Source: Monosporascus cannonballus
Lineage: Eukaryota > Ascomycota > Sordariomycetes > Xylariales
Assembly: GCA_004154925.1 (NCBI GenBank)
Contig: QJNS01000208.1
Location: 62,001-126,000 of the forward strand
Length of the DNA stretch: 64,000 nt
Direction: 5' to 3'
Shown here in pieces: positions 40,601 through 53,400 of the stretch (position 1 is the stretch's first letter; each line of letters begins with the position of its first letter). The notes below the pieces were generated by a model, which was not told the origin of the DNA, made no database searches, and worked only from the letters and a program-made list of their open reading frames with translations. A program made the position numbers and the translations under genes.

Positions 40601-42815
40601 GCATACGTAAGATACGTTCAGAAAGCTTTTTAAGTTTTATAGGACGTAAGGCTATTTATTAATGCAAAAAAAAAATTAGTTCCATATATAAGAAATGGAA
40701 TATCTGGGATATATTATTACCTTAGGAGATATCAAAATGGACCTTAAGAAAATCGTTGTAATTATAAAATAATAGACGTTAACGGTAATTAAGAAGGTAT
40801 AAGCATTTTATAAATTCGTTAATTATTATAAGAAATTTATCCGAAATTTTAACAAAATAATTATATTTTTAACAAACCTTATAAAGAAAAAAAAGAATTT
40901 AAATGAATGCTAAATACGGAAAAGGCATTTCATGATATTAAGGATGCGATTACCAGCGAACCAGTACTAATTATATACGATTTAAACCGTCTCGTTGAAT
41001 TAAAAACCGATATTTCGGATTACGCGTTAAACGTAATAATCGGATAATAAAATAATTAAGATAAATTATACCTTATTATATTCTATTTGTACAAATTCAA
41101 AGGAACCGAATTTAAATACGGCATTTTAAATAAGGAATTTACGGTTATTATCATGGCATTTTAAAAGTTTAAATATTTTCTAAAAAGAAACTTATACCAA
41201 ATTAAAATTTATACGAATTATTAAAATCTTACCTAATTTATTACAACTAGGGAACTTATAGAACCATAACTTTATTACGCGGAAAAATTAGCGAATTTCG
41301 ACTTTGTTATTATTTACAAAAAAAATTTAAAAAATAATAAAGTAAATACTTTAAACAAATAACCAAATTTCGAAAAAGAAATTAGTTAAAGTTAACCATA
41401 TAATTTTTAATACCATTACAAAAGGATATTTACGTTTACAACAAATTGCGATAATTCGGGCAGTAATTAATAATATATATTAGAAAATCTAAAAATATAA
41501 CGACGGTCTCCTAGAAAACCAAAAAACGGATAAGATATAAATTTTAAAAAGATACTAAAAAATTGTAATACGAAAAATAGATAAATATTTATTATATAGA
41601 CATCTAGGGATTTATAAAATTTTAAAAAAGCTTTAACGTATATATTTTTTTTCCTAAAATAAAATTAACGGTATAGAAAATTATACGGCAATACGATATT
41701 TGCGCCAAAATAAATATTCGACGATATAAGCCATACGGAAAATTATAGTTATTACCAGTTATAAAGCGATTATAATATTTAGTTATATTCGATTTTATTA
41801 TTAATTTTTATATTCAAAAGTTTAGCTATAAAAGTATATTACGATAATATTTTCGTAATCGCCGGTCGATTTACGAAATTTTCTTATTTCTTATTATATT
41901 ATAAGGATATAAATGCCGAATAACTAAGATATATTTTTTTAAATATATTTTCAATGTATACGAATTTTTAATAAATATTATATTAAATAAATAATGAATA
42001 TTCGTATTTCAGTGTTTGTAAAGCTTAATAACATAAATCGGCTTTAATTACAAATTATTTAACATATTTAAATTTTAAATAAATAAATAATTAAAGCAAA
42101 TAAATTAAATTTTAAAAACTTATTTACGATATTAAATTTATTACAAACAAAATAATTAAGTTAAAAAATTATTAATCGTATAATTAGCTTATAATATTAG
42201 CTTTTACGAAAAAATTAAAATAATACTTATAAATGTAAATTTTGATTTTATTTTAAAAATTTATGAAAAAATAGGCGATAACGGTCCGATTATTATTAAA
42301 ATATTCCTTACGTTAAAACATTTATAATTATCATATTAACAAATAAAATTGAAATCAAAATTCGTACGGAATTAAATAAATAAATATAATAATTAAAAAT
42401 AATTATAAAAATTAATTTTCGAAAAAAGGAAAATAATTTTTTATTACTAAAAATACTTAAATAAAAAAACCCAATAAAAAATTGAATTTCAAATATATCG
42501 GTTTGTATAAAATCGCCAAAAAAAATCTTAAAAAATAATTATTAATTAGAGGTTTTACTCAAAGTTAAACTTTATTTAATTTTTTATATTTCTTTATTCG
42601 AATTGACAGCAAACATAATTAAAATATATACGGCATAAAGCGATATGGAAATAGAAAACGAATAAATATATAAAATGAAACATTTTTCGATATACGAAAA
42701 TAAAATAAATTTACCTAATACTTAATTAAGTGGAAAAAACATCCAGATTCCGAAAATACCTGGAAACTCGCCAAGAACCTTATTGGCGCCTAGTATCTAT
42801 TAAAGAATTTTTACA
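37700..42815 (+). pseudogene. R7 gag-pol, RIP-inactivated
   Basis: The knuckle at 38342-38383 keeps both first cysteines (C-x2-C) but has Phe and Tyr at the His and last Cys positions. A 60-codon open run at 38667-38849 (AKCTLYTVDDENIPITK) lies between gag and protease and recurs in other copies. Protease is open at 39458-39640 (MNYGALGGNYIIPN; catalytic Asp read as Asn). RT keeps YLDD (40562-40573). RNase H, integrase and chromodomain follow to about 42815, with frequent stops. Confidence 0.85.
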
Positions 42816-42859
42816 AATCATAACGGGCGCGTTCCAGTTAAAAATCGATTAATTAATAA

Positions 42860-43342
42860 CCGGGATATCGGGCCAGTTAGCCGCGTCTTACGCCGACGTA
42901 ACAGCTATAACGGCGGCCTTTAATTGTTTTTGTTCTTTTTCGAAACGTTTAAATTCTTTTATAGCTTCTGTACCTTAAATACCGCGAGGAAATATTTCCA
43001 TATTACGGCGACGAAGCAACCGCCTTTATTTTTGCAAACGGTCCAATTTATTAATAGCAGTACGCAGCATTTTACAAACTTATTCCTTTTTACGTTTTAA
43101 ACGGTTTTCCTTATTAAAAAGTTTTTGATATTCGGCTTCCAAAAAACCAAAAACGTTATAAGGACCCTTATAATAAATACATCGCGCATATTTTAAAAAC
43201 CTTTAAGCAATTTTGTATTGCGTACTTTTTTTTCGTAACGAAAACAAAAAAATATCTTAAAATTAAAACGCTTAATACGGTTTAAAAGAATTAAAGCGTT
43301 AATACGCTTACGAAAACGAAACTTTTCGATTCGGCCTGATAT
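42860..43342 (-). pseudogene. R7 antisense accessory frame (Zn2Cys6-like spacing, RIPped)
   Basis: The start codon reads ATA (43340-43342). Codon 33 is Cys (43244-43246), where R6 and R2 have Phe and Tyr; codon 36 is Tyr. After a one-base frame slip the second module has Cys at the position of codon 55 (43179-43181) and Tyr at 52 and 62. Leucine/lysine-rich sequence follows. This copy supplies Cys at two positions that are lost in its sisters. Confidence 0.58.
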
Positions 43343-43431
43343 AATAAATATATAAAAAAAGGGTTACTTGCCGAAACTAATAAATAATAATTTGATCTTT
43401 AAGAACAAAATTCCTGGAAAAGGGGAGATCG

Positions 43432-43826
43432 TATTATAACCTAACGGTCTTAGCTTCTTTTCAGACGGTCGGAATTACGAAAAAATCAGTTCCAACCCAA
43501 GCCAAAACGTTACGTAACTGGCTCAAAGGTTTCAAGGCACCAAATACCTTAAACCCCTTAAGCCAGCAAAAGGGCTCAAAAGGCTTAACGGGCTTAAAGG
43601 TTTAAACCGCTTAAGCACCTTAAGCCAAAACAAGGGTATATACGTTCGTTATTCCATAATTTAAATAACTTCAGCTTGCAATATAATATCGTTACCCAAA
43701 GCACCTTTGGTATTACGAAACGTAATACGTTACTGTATTTATTGCTCAGGTTCCCACGATACTTCTGCTAACATAAACCCGTCGACTTAAGGTTTAATAG
43801 TTGGTTAAACCGCCTAGCTCGTCACA
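43432..43826 (+). repeat. R7 3' LTR (type A)
   Basis: It follows the polypurine tract GGAAAAGGGGAGATCG and ends GCTCGTCACA. U5 is essentially unmutated and close to the R1 3' LTR U5. Confidence 0.93.
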
Positions 43827-44229
43827 GAAATAATTTTCCTCGTTATCAAAAATGTTTAAACAAAACGACCTAATACAAACCTCGATTTCAAATATATCGG
43901 TCTTTACAAAATTATTAAAAAAAGCTGAAAAAATAATTATTAATTAGAACTTTTATCAAAAATTAAATTTTATCCAATTTTTTATATTTCTTTATTCGAA
44001 TTGATAGCAAATATAATTAAAATATATACAATACAAAATAATATGGAAATAAAAAACGAATAAATATATAAAATAAAAAAGATTTTCCATATATAAAAAT
44101 AAAAGAATTTACTTAGTACTTAATTAAGTGAAAAAAGTACCCGGATTCCGAAAATACCTTTGAACTTGCCAAAAACTTTATTAACGTTTAATGCCTATTA
44201 AAAAAACTTTTATTAATAACAACGGATAT

Positions 44230-44873
44230 ATCCTAGTTAACAGCCGATTAATTAATAACCGGGATATTAGGCCAATTAGCTGCAGCTTGCGTTAACGTAA
44301 TAACCGCAATTACAATTTTTAATTATTCCTGTTTTTTTTTCGAAACGTTCGAACTTTTCCATGGTTTCCGCATTTTTAATACCTTAACGAAATATTTCGA
44401 TATTACGACGACGGAATAATCATCTTTATTTTTGCAAACGATTTAATTTGTTGGCAGCCGTTCGTAGCTTTTCGCGAATCTATTCCTTTTTATCTTTTAA
44501 ACGATCTTTTTTATCTAGAAGTTTTTAATATTTAATTTTTAAAGAATCAAAAACATTATAAAGACCGCTATATTAAATATAACGCGTAAATTTTAAAAAA
44601 CCCCGAATAACCTTATATTTTGCACTTTTTTTTATAACGAAAATAAAAGGATTTTTAAAACCAAAACGTTTAATACGTTTTAAAAAAATAAAAACGTTAA
44701 TATGCTTATGGAAACTGTAACGTAGCTGGAAGCTTGTTGCATGCGCTCTTATAAGGTGGATTTGGGTGCCCAAACTCCAATTGGGGTTGGAATTGCTGAT
44801 CTTTTGGTCTTGTGGTTAGCGTCGCACTCTCGCTTATCTCACAGAAACGAGATTTTTTTACGCGATTCGACAT
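44230..44873 (-). pseudogene. R5 antisense accessory frame, disrupted by S3
   Basis: ATG is intact (44871-44873) and opens MSNRVKKSRF. After codon 10 the frame is interrupted by the 128-bp insert S3. Past S3 it continues with INVFIFLKRIKRFGF and then AKYKVIRGFLKFTRYI, aligned with the second module of R6; Cys positions here read Tyr, Phe or are lost with a one-base slip. The leucine-rich region follows with stops. Confidence 0.55.
44716..44843. mobile_element. S3: 128-bp TG...CA insertion, possible small solo LTR
   Basis: It starts TGTAACG, ends CTCACA, and has a perfect TSD GAAAC (44711-44715, 44844-44848). Removing it and one TSD restores the conserved family sequence across the junction. 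It has normal GC content inside fully RIPped surroundings, so it is younger than the RIP or too short to be a target. A TTATAAGG motif lies near 44753. There is no second copy in the window, and it is unrelated to types A-C and to the TRIM LTR. Confidence 0.75.
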
Positions 44874-44965
44874 AACGAAAATACAGAAAAAAAGGTTATA
44901 TACCAGGAATAAATAAACGCATAATTTAATCTTTAAGGACAAAGATTTCAAAAAAGGGAAAATCG

Positions 44966-45351
44966 TATTATAACCTAACGGTTTTAACTTTCTTATAAAC
45001 GGTCGGGCCTACGAAAAAAACAAGTCCCGACTATTACTAAAAAATTACGTAACCGGTTTAAAGGTTTCAAGATACCAGTACTTTAAGCCCCTTAAGCCGG
45101 CAAAAAAGCTTCAAGGGCTTAACGGGCATAAAGGTTTAAGTTATTTAAGTACTTTAAGCTAGATCGAAAATATATACGTTTATAATTTAGATAATTTCAG
45201 CTTGCAATATAACATCGTTACCTAAGGCGCCCTTGATATTACGAAACGTAATACAATTATTATATTTATTGCTTACATTCCCAAGATACTCCTGCCAACA
45301 TAAACTCGTACGACTAAGGTTTAATAGTTGGTTAACCCCCCAGCCGTCATA
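44966..45351 (+). repeat. R5 3' LTR (type A)
   Basis: It is preceded by AAAAAAGGGAAAATCG and ends GCCGTCATA. The TSD copy CACTT follows at 45352. Confidence 0.9.
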
Positions 45352-47492
45352 CACTTAATTATCCCTTATCTTACACATTTCTTTAATTATTATTAGCGTC
45401 TGCCATTTTGTAACTGCAGCGATTTTCTTTGGATTTATCTTGCTATGTTCTAGTGTAATAATATATTTTAGATATTCTATTTTTTGAAAATAAATTTGAT
45501 TTTTTTTGCGTTAACAAATAACCTTGCGTTTTATAAAACTTAAAGAACTTTATAAACGTATCCTATATGTGTTTTTTTTGTTTCGGAAAAGATAAGAATG
45601 TCGTCGAGGTAGCATATAACAAAGACGTCGAGATATTTTCATAACATATAATTTATTATCCGTTGAAAAGTTGTTGGTACGTTTGTAAATCTTATTATCG
45701 TAATTAAGTACTTAAATAATGTGTATTTTATTTGAAAGGTTATGTTTTCTTAGTATTCTTTTTAAATTTTAATAAGGTTATATTTCTTCTTAAAATCGAA
45801 TATTATAAATAATTTAATTCCGTAACATTAATTTTTTATTTTTATGAGTAAACGGCGTAATATTGGATTTTTAACAGTAATATTATTTAATTATCGGGAA
45901 TTAATTAGAAGTCGTAATTTTTTGTTTTTCTTTTTGCGATAAAAAATATTAGATATCTTGCTAGTGATTTCGAAAGTTGAATCTATTCTTTTTATAACCG
46001 ATTTTCCAAATATTCTTTTAAAGCGCGTAATTCGTTTTTGTTCAGTTTATAAATAAAGTAAAACTTTGTCGAAGAATTTTCTTTAAAGATTATCTTATAA
46101 TTTTATTTGCTGTGGTCTGGTAATTTTATGTTAAGCTTCTTTTTGAAAAGCTATTTATTTCTGCAGTATTATGGTAGCACATTAGTTAAATCTTTTGATT
46201 TTTGGAATTATTATTTAAGATCGGTATTTAGTTGCTTTAATTTTCGTTTAGTAATAGCAATAATGTGTCGCATTTTTTAATACCTATTTTCTTTTTTATA
46301 TTTTATTTCTTTGAGTAATAAGTTTTCTGTCGTATTCTTATGCCTACATTCGTCGTTATTTTCGATCGAATATTAAGATTTTATATCTTTTTTCATTTGT
46401 TAATAGAAAGTAAAACGAATTTTACCTAGCCAGTTCTTCCGTTAATCTAAACTTTATACTAGTATATCCATAATAATTCTAAAATTATATCGTAATTCCT
46501 CAATAAAACGATATGGAAATTAATTATTTGGCATTATCTTTGAATAAAAATTTCGAAGTAATTAATTTCGCGTATAATTTTCTCGTTATCGTAAGCAAAT
46601 TCCTAACCTTTAGCATTTGTAGCTATATAAAGTTTTAATTTATATTTTTATGATAATTTAAGTTTATTAATTATATTCGGCGTAATATAGTTTTCGTTTA
46701 CAATTTCGCAGTCTATTATTGCGATATATTAGTGTAGTTCGATTCGTATATCTAAGGTGATAAGATTATTAACGGCTTCTATTATTGCGTTTAGAACTTC
46801 TTTTGGGAGCTTTTCTTAATTCCTTTTAGGGTTCGTTATTTTGCGGCTCTTTTATAGATAATCTTTTTTTAAATTTCTTTTTCGAGTTTGTCGAACTTTG
46901 CTTATATTTTTATTCATAGCGCGTTAAGTTGTTATATTTGTCGTTATTGTCGACGTGCTGTTTTTTCGAACTATATTAATTGGTTTTGGTTTTGCTGTAA
47001 CTTTTTGCCTTATTAGATAAATTGTTTTTCCATAGTTTCGATTATATTCTATTATACGTTGTATTAACTGTCGTTTTATAGCTCTTCTATAAACTAGCGT
47101 AATGTTTTTAATAACTTTTTGATTTTCTGGATTCGTAGTAAAGGCTAATTAAAAATAGAAATCCGTAGTGGCCTTTTAGCAGTGCTTTTTTACCGTATGC
47201 TGAATTAATTCTTTTTTCGTTCAATGGTTATATTATTCGTCATAATAAAAAAAAACGTTTTTCTGCGGGCATTATTTTCTCTTGGGCCCGTTTTCCACTA
47301 CTGCTAACTGGTAAATATTATCTTCCGAGGCTATATATCGGAAATATCGATATTATTATTTATCGTTCTTGTTATTTCCAATTCGATTTAAAAAGTCGAA
47401 TCCTTCGTAATATATGCGAGTAGCTTTTATATAGATATGCCGTTTTCATTTCTTATGATCAGGGCATTTTCGTCGTCGGCAATATATAGCAT

Positions 47493-47888
47493 TATGACGG
47501 CTAGGGGTTTAACCAGCTATTAAACCTTAGTCGTACGGGTTTATGTTAGCAGGAGTATCGTAGGAATCTAAGCAATAAATGCAATAACGTATTACGTTTC
47601 GTAATACCAAAAGTGCCTTAGGTAACGATATTATATTACAAACTAATATTATTTAAATTATAGATATAATAAGCGTATATAATTTTATTTTAACTTCAGA
47701 TATTTAAACGGCTTAAATTTTTAAGCCTCTTAAGCTTTTTGAACTCTTTTGCCAGCTTAAAGAGCTTAAAATGCTTAATATCTTAAAACTTTTAAGCTGG
47801 TTACGTAACATCTTAACGGTAATCGGTATTTGTTTTTTTCGTAAGCTCCATCGTCTTTAAAAAAGCCAAAACCATTTAGGGTATAATA
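47493..47888 (-). repeat. R8 3' LTR (type A)
   Basis: It starts TATGACGGC on the plus strand and ends GTATAATA. Next to it the minus strand reads CCTGGAAAAGGAAAGATTA, the polypurine tract. Confidence 0.9.
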
Positions 47889-47975
47889 TAATCTTTCCTT
47901 TTCCAGGATTTTTATCGTTAAAGATTATTCCGTTTATTTAGTAATTTCAGTAAATAATTTTTTTTTATATTTAAT

Positions 47976-48500
47976 ATATCGAGTCGTATCGAAAAATCCC
48001 GTCTTTATAAACGCATTAACGCTTTTATTTTTTTAAAACGTATTTAACATCTTAGTTTTAAAATATTTTCTTATTTTCGCTATAAAAAGAAAAATACAAA
48101 ATGTAGAATTATTCGAAGTTCTTTAAAATATACGTGTTATATTTATTATAATGGTCCTTATAATATTTTCGGCCTTTCAGAAATTAAATATTAAAAATTT
48201 CTAAATTAAGAAAATTGTTTAAAACGTAAAAAAGAACAAGTTCCCAAAACTTTACAAACAGCTGCTAACAAATTAAACCGTTTACAAAAACAAAAGCGAT
48301 TATTCCGTTATCGTAATATCGAAATATTTCGTCATAATATTAAAAGTATGAAAGCCATAAAGGAATTCGAACATTTCGGAAAAAAGTAAAAGCAATTAAA
48401 GGCTGTTATTACGGTTATTACGTTAACGCAAGTCGCGGCCGATTAGCCCGATATCTCGGCTATTAATTAATTAACTATTAATTAGAACGTGTCCGTTATT
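47976..48500 (+). pseudogene. R8 antisense accessory frame (Zn2Cys6-like spacing, RIPped)
   Basis: The start codon reads ATA (47976). Codons 33 Tyr (48072), 36 Tyr (48081), 43 Cys (48102), 52, 55 and 62 Tyr are all in one uninterrupted frame with spacing x2, x6, x8, x2, x6. This copy keeps Cys at codon 43, which is Tyr in R2 and R6. The leucine/lysine-rich region follows (TLQTAANKLNRLQKQKRLF, then FRYRNIEIFR) and a tail around 48420 with ALTQVAAD-like sequence. It is broken by TAA codons and slips. Confidence 0.62.
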
Positions 48501-51500
48501 ATTAGTAAAGGTTTTTTAATAGACGTTAAGTACTAATAAGATTTTAACGAGTTTCTAAATATTTTCGAAATCCGAGGATTTTTTTACTTAATTAAATACT
48601 AAGTAAATCCGTTTTGTTTTCGTATATCGAAAATTCTTTTCATTTTATATATTTATTCGTTTTTTATTTTCATATCGTTTCATGCCGTATATATTTTGAT
48701 GATATCCGTTATTACTTCGAATAAAATAACATAAAAAATTAAATAAAGTTTAACGTTTAATAAAGATTTTAATTATTAATTATTTTTTAAGATTTTCTTA
48801 ATGATCTTACATAGGCCGATATATTTGAAATCGAGTTTTTTATTAGGTTTTTTATTTAAATATTTTCTAATATTAAAAATGATTTCTCCCTTTTCGAAAC
48901 TTAATGTTTTTAATTCTTTCTAATTGTAATATTTGCTTATTTAATTGCGTACGAATTTTAATTCCGTCTTTATTTCTTAATATAATTATCGTAATTACTT
49001 TAACGTAAAAATTATTTTAATAATAATTAAACCGTAATTACATATTTCTTTTATAAATTTTGGAAATAAAATTGAAATATACCTTTATTAATATTATTTT
49101 AATGCTTTTATGATAATTAGTATTATAAGCTAATTATGCGACTAATAACTTTTTAACTTAATTATTTTATTCGTAATTAATATAATATTGTAAATAAATT
49201 TGTAAAATATAAATCGTTCGTTTTATTTATTTGTTTATTTATAATTTAAATATGCTGAGTAACTTATAATTTAAAGTAATTTGTGTTATTAGGTTTTGCT
49301 AACATTTAAATCCGAATATCTATTTTCTATTTAAAATAATTTCTATTAATAATATGTATAAACTAAAAACAGATTTGAAAAAAATATATATTATTTATTT
49401 AGCGTTTGTATTTTTGTAATCTGGTTAAAAATAAGAAAATTTCGTAAATCGGTCGACGATTACGAAATTATTATCGTAATATATTTTTATGACTGCAATT
49501 TTTAATATTGGAAATTTAATAATAGAATCGAATATAATTAAATAGTATGGTTGTTTTACGACTGTTAATAGCAATTATTTTCTGTATAGTTTATATTATC
49601 AAACCTGTAACGCAAATATAGTATTACCGTATAATTTTTTATATTATCAATTTTATATTAAAAAGATATATACGTTAAACCCTTTTTAAGGTTTTGTAAA
49701 TCCCCAGATATTGGTATAATTAATATTCGGATATTTCTTTTACTAAATCATTTTGGTATTTTTCTGAAACTTATATTTTATTAGTTTTTTGGCCTTTTAT
49801 AACATTATCATTATACTGTTAAGTCCTTTAATATATCAAAAGATATTACTCGAATTATCGCAATTTATCGTAAGCGTAAATATTTTTCTTTAGTAATATC
49901 AAATATTATATGGCTAACTTTGACCTATTTTTTCGAAATTTTGTTACTTATTTAAGGTATTTACTTTGTTATTTTTTAAATTTTTTCTATAAATAATAAC
50001 GAAATCGAAATTCGCTATTTCTTTCCTATAACGACATTATCGTTCTATAAATTTCCCAATCGTAATAAATCGGATAAGATTTTGATAATCCGTATAAACC
50101 TTAATTTGATACAAGTTTCCCTTTACGAAATGTCTAAATTCTCGAAATGCCGTAATAACAGCCGTAAATTCCTTATTTGGAATAAGGTAATTAAATTCGG
50201 TTCCTTTTAACTTATACTAAAAAAATATAATAAGATATAATTTGCTTCAATTATTTTATTATTTAATTATTACGCCTAATATATAATCCGAAATATCGGT
50301 TTTTAATTTAACGGGGCGGTTTAAATTATATATAATTAATATTAATTTATTAATAATCGTATTCTTAATATTCTGTAATATGTTTTCCATATCTGGCGTT
50401 TATTTAAACCTTTTCTTTTCGTAAAGTTCCTTAAAAGTATAATAATTTTGTTAAAATTTCGAATAAACTTTTTGTAATACTTGGCGAATTTAAAAAATAC
50501 CTATATTTTCTTAATTATAGTTAACGTTTGCTATTATATAATTAGAACATTTTTCTTAAGGTTTATCTTAATATTTTCAGAAATAATAATATATTCCAGA
50601 TATTTTATTTTTTATTTGTAAAATAACCTTTTTTCTTTATTAATAAATAGCCTTATATTTTATAAAGTTTAATAAACGTTATAAATGTATTTTATATATA
50701 CTTTTTCAGTTTTTAAAAAAAATAAAAATGTTATCAAAATAGCAAATGATATATATATCGAAATATTTTCATAATACATAATTTATTATTCGTTAAAACG
50801 TTATTAATACGTTCGTACATTTCATTAATATAACTTAATATTTAAATAATTTGCATTTTATTTTAAAGGTTATTTTTTATTTATATCTTTTTTTAATTTT
50901 AATAAGGTTATATTCATCTTTAAAATTAAATGCTATATATTATTTAATTTCGTAAAGTTCGTTTTATATTTCCGTAATTAAAAGTAATAATATTTGATTT
51001 TTAATAGTAATATCGTTTAATTATCGATAATCGACTATAAGTCGTGATTTTCCATTTTTTTGGTACAAAAAACATAGGGTACTTTATTAATAACTTCGAA
51101 AATCGAATATATTTTTTATGGCCGGTTTTCCAGGTATTTTTTGAAAGTACGTAGTTCGTTTCCGTTAAAAAATATAAATAAGGTAAAACTCCGTTAAAAA
51201 TCATTTTTTAAAAACTATTTTATAATTTTATTTGCTATATTCTAATTATCTAGTATCGAATTTCGTTTTAAAAAGCCATTTATATCTACATATTATAATA
51301 ATATATTAATTAAATTTTCTAATTCTTGGAGTTATTATTATTATTTTAAATCGTTATTTAATCACTTTAATTTCGCTTTCATAATAATAACAATACATTA
51401 TATTCTTCTTCAAGATCCGTTTTTTTAATATTTTATCCCTTTAAATAATAAGATTTTTGTTGTATTTTTATGGCTATATTTACCATTATTATTAATTACA

Positions 51501-53400
51501 TATTAAAATCTTAATTTCCTTGTTTTTTGTTTATTAATAACGAATAAAATAAATTTATTCAATTAATCCTTTCGTTAAATAAAATTCCGTTTTAATATAG
51601 TTATAATAATCCTAAAATCATATCGTAATTCCCGAATAAAACGATATCAAAATTAATTATCTAGTATTATTCTTAAATAAAAATCTCGAAATGATTAATT
51701 TTGCGTATAATCTTTCCGTTATCGTAAGCGAATTTCTAAATTTCGGTATTTATTATTATATTAGGTTTTAACTTATATTTCTATAGCAATCTAAATTTAT
51801 TAACCATATTTAGTATAATATAATTTCCGCCTAAAGCTTCGCAATTTATTATTGCAGTATATTAATACCTTTTTATTCGTATATACAAAATAATAAAATT
51901 ATTAACGGCTTTTATCGTCGCGCTTAAAACTCTTTTTAGGAATTCCTTTTAACTTCTTTTAGTTTCGTTATTTTGCAGCTTTTTTATAGGTAATTCTTTT
52001 CTTTTAATTTTTATTCGATTTTATCGAACGTTGACTATATTTTTTTGTTTAACTAGTTAAATTACTATATCCGTTATTATTGTCGGCGTATTATTTATTC
52101 GAATTATATTAATTATTTTTAATTTTATTATAATTTTCTTTCTTATTGAGTAAATTATTTTTTCATATTTGCAATTATATCCCATTACATATAATCTTAG
52201 TTATCGTTTTAAAGAGTTTTTATAAATTAACGTATTTTTTAATAATAGTTTTTATAAAACTCTTTGATAAATATTAATTAAAAATAGAAATCGGTAATAA
52301 CTTTTTAATAATGCTTTTTTACTCTACGCTAGATTAACCCCTTTTCCGTTTAATGGTTATATTATTTATAATAATAAAAATGGTGTTCCTATGAACATTA
52401 CTTTTTTTCGGGCCAGCTTTTTATCTCGGCTAATTATTAAGTATTTTCTGGAGCTATATATCGAAAATATTAATAGCATTTTTTATCGTTTTTGTTACTT
52501 TCGATATAATTTAGAAAATCGAATCCTTTATAATATATACTGGTAGTCTGTCCGTAAATATATTATTTCTTTTTTTTTGTAATTAGGATATTCTCGTCGC
52601 CGACAGTATATAATATATATTTTGTCGCATCGAGTAAAGATTCCGAGACAGATTGTTTTGTCCAGTCTTAATATTTGTATAATTATTCTTATAATGCTTC
52701 TTATTGGACTTACGATATCTTTTAAACCAGTTTTTTAATTTTTCGTATTACTTATTAAAACTTTCGCTATAAAAACCAGATATATATTTAAGCTGAATTA
52801 TTTTAATAAATTTATTTTCGTCCTTTTAGTTGTTTTTAAATTATTCTTTAAATACAGGTTTTCAATTATCGTAACGTGGTTTTTTAGGTGCTTTATATTA
52901 TGCTACCTTATGTCCTATTTTGTTATAATTGTAATATTTAGTTTAGCGTTAGTTTTTCTTATAAATAACTTTTACTTCTATGAGTTTTAGTTCTGTATCT
53001 TAAAAAATTTTATTACGTCGAAAAACGGTAATACTAATTATATATCGGGATTTATTATTTTTTTTTTAGTATTTTTAATACGTTATATATATTATTGATC
53101 GTTAATCTTAATTATTAAAACCATATAATCCGATAAATAATTAGGCCAATCGAATTTAAAAAAAAATTCCTATATTTCTTTTTAGGCCGTCGGAAACCTT
53201 AGCTATTAATATTTCTTATTCCTAATTTAATTTAGCGGCTAACCTAATTAGCACATTGCCGTAACTAGATATTAATGTTTTTTATTGTAATTACTAAATT
53301 TGTATTTCGGCTTTTATTTTCTTTATTTATTATTCCGAAAAGTTTTATTAATACTTATTCGAATTATTCGTAATTATTATAAATCCTTATTATTTTTCGG
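48500..53400 (-). pseudogene. R8 gag-pol, RIP-inactivated
   Basis: On the minus strand: gag with a knuckle near 52890-52935 that keeps the His (Tyr at Cys positions), protease near 51840 (NCEALGG-like), RT with Y-F-D-N at 50730-50741, RNase H, integrase, and chromodomain to about 48500. Stops are very dense. Confidence 0.82.

Larger units (their letters stand above)
37089..43826 (+). mobile_element. R7: full-length Ty3/gypsy chromovirus inside R5
   Basis: It has LTRs at 37089-37483 and 43432-43826 and a perfect TSD GAAAT (37084-37088, 43827-43831). It totals 6738 bp and is inserted near the end of the R5 integrase core. The 3' LTR is nearly unmutated while the 5' LTR and the interior are strongly AT-converted. 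Confidence 0.95.
25560..44205 (+). pseudogene. R5 gag-pol, RIP-inactivated and split by R6 and R7
   Basis: The gag relic runs to the knuckle near 26345-26385, which keeps its His. Protease is cut by R6 at 27422 and resumes at 34136 with YGALGESY in the active-site region. RT keeps YLDD intact (35256-35267). A 64-codon open stretch at 35942-36136 (MANFDFVIIYKE) is the RNase H/integrase linker in the true frame. Integrase is cut by R7 at 37088 and resumes at 43832. The chromodomain relic ends near 44200. Stops are frequent everywhere else. Confidence 0.83.
24914..45351 (+). mobile_element. R5: Ty3/gypsy chromovirus inside S2, host of R6, R7 and S3
   Basis: It has LTRs at 24914-25310 and 44966-45351. 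The TSD is CACTC at 24909-24913 and CACTT at 45352-45356, differing by one C-to-T change. Own pieces are 24914-27422, 34136-37088, 43832-44715 and 44849-45351, about 6.85 kb. All joins restore conserved family sequence: 27422/34136 in protease, 37088/43832 in the integrase tail. Confidence 0.92.
24738..45375 (+). mobile_element. S2: solo LTR (type C) in R1, split by R5
   Basis: The left part is 24738-24913 and the right part 45357-45375, rejoined after removing R5 and one TSD copy. It has the same start (TGTGAGAATAC) and end (TATCTTACA) as S1. Its own TSD is CATTT (24733-24737, 45376-45380). It sits in the R1 RT/RNase H region; R1 reads through when S2 is removed. Confidence 0.87.

Noticed and set aside
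44793..44848. tRNA-Glu-like words (GGTCTTGTGGTTAG, CACTCTC) at the end of S3
   Set aside because: They resemble the D-arm and anticodon region of a tRNA-Glu, but no 7-nt anticodon loop with a 5-bp stem can be formed, there is no acceptor stem, and no T-arm lies within the insert.
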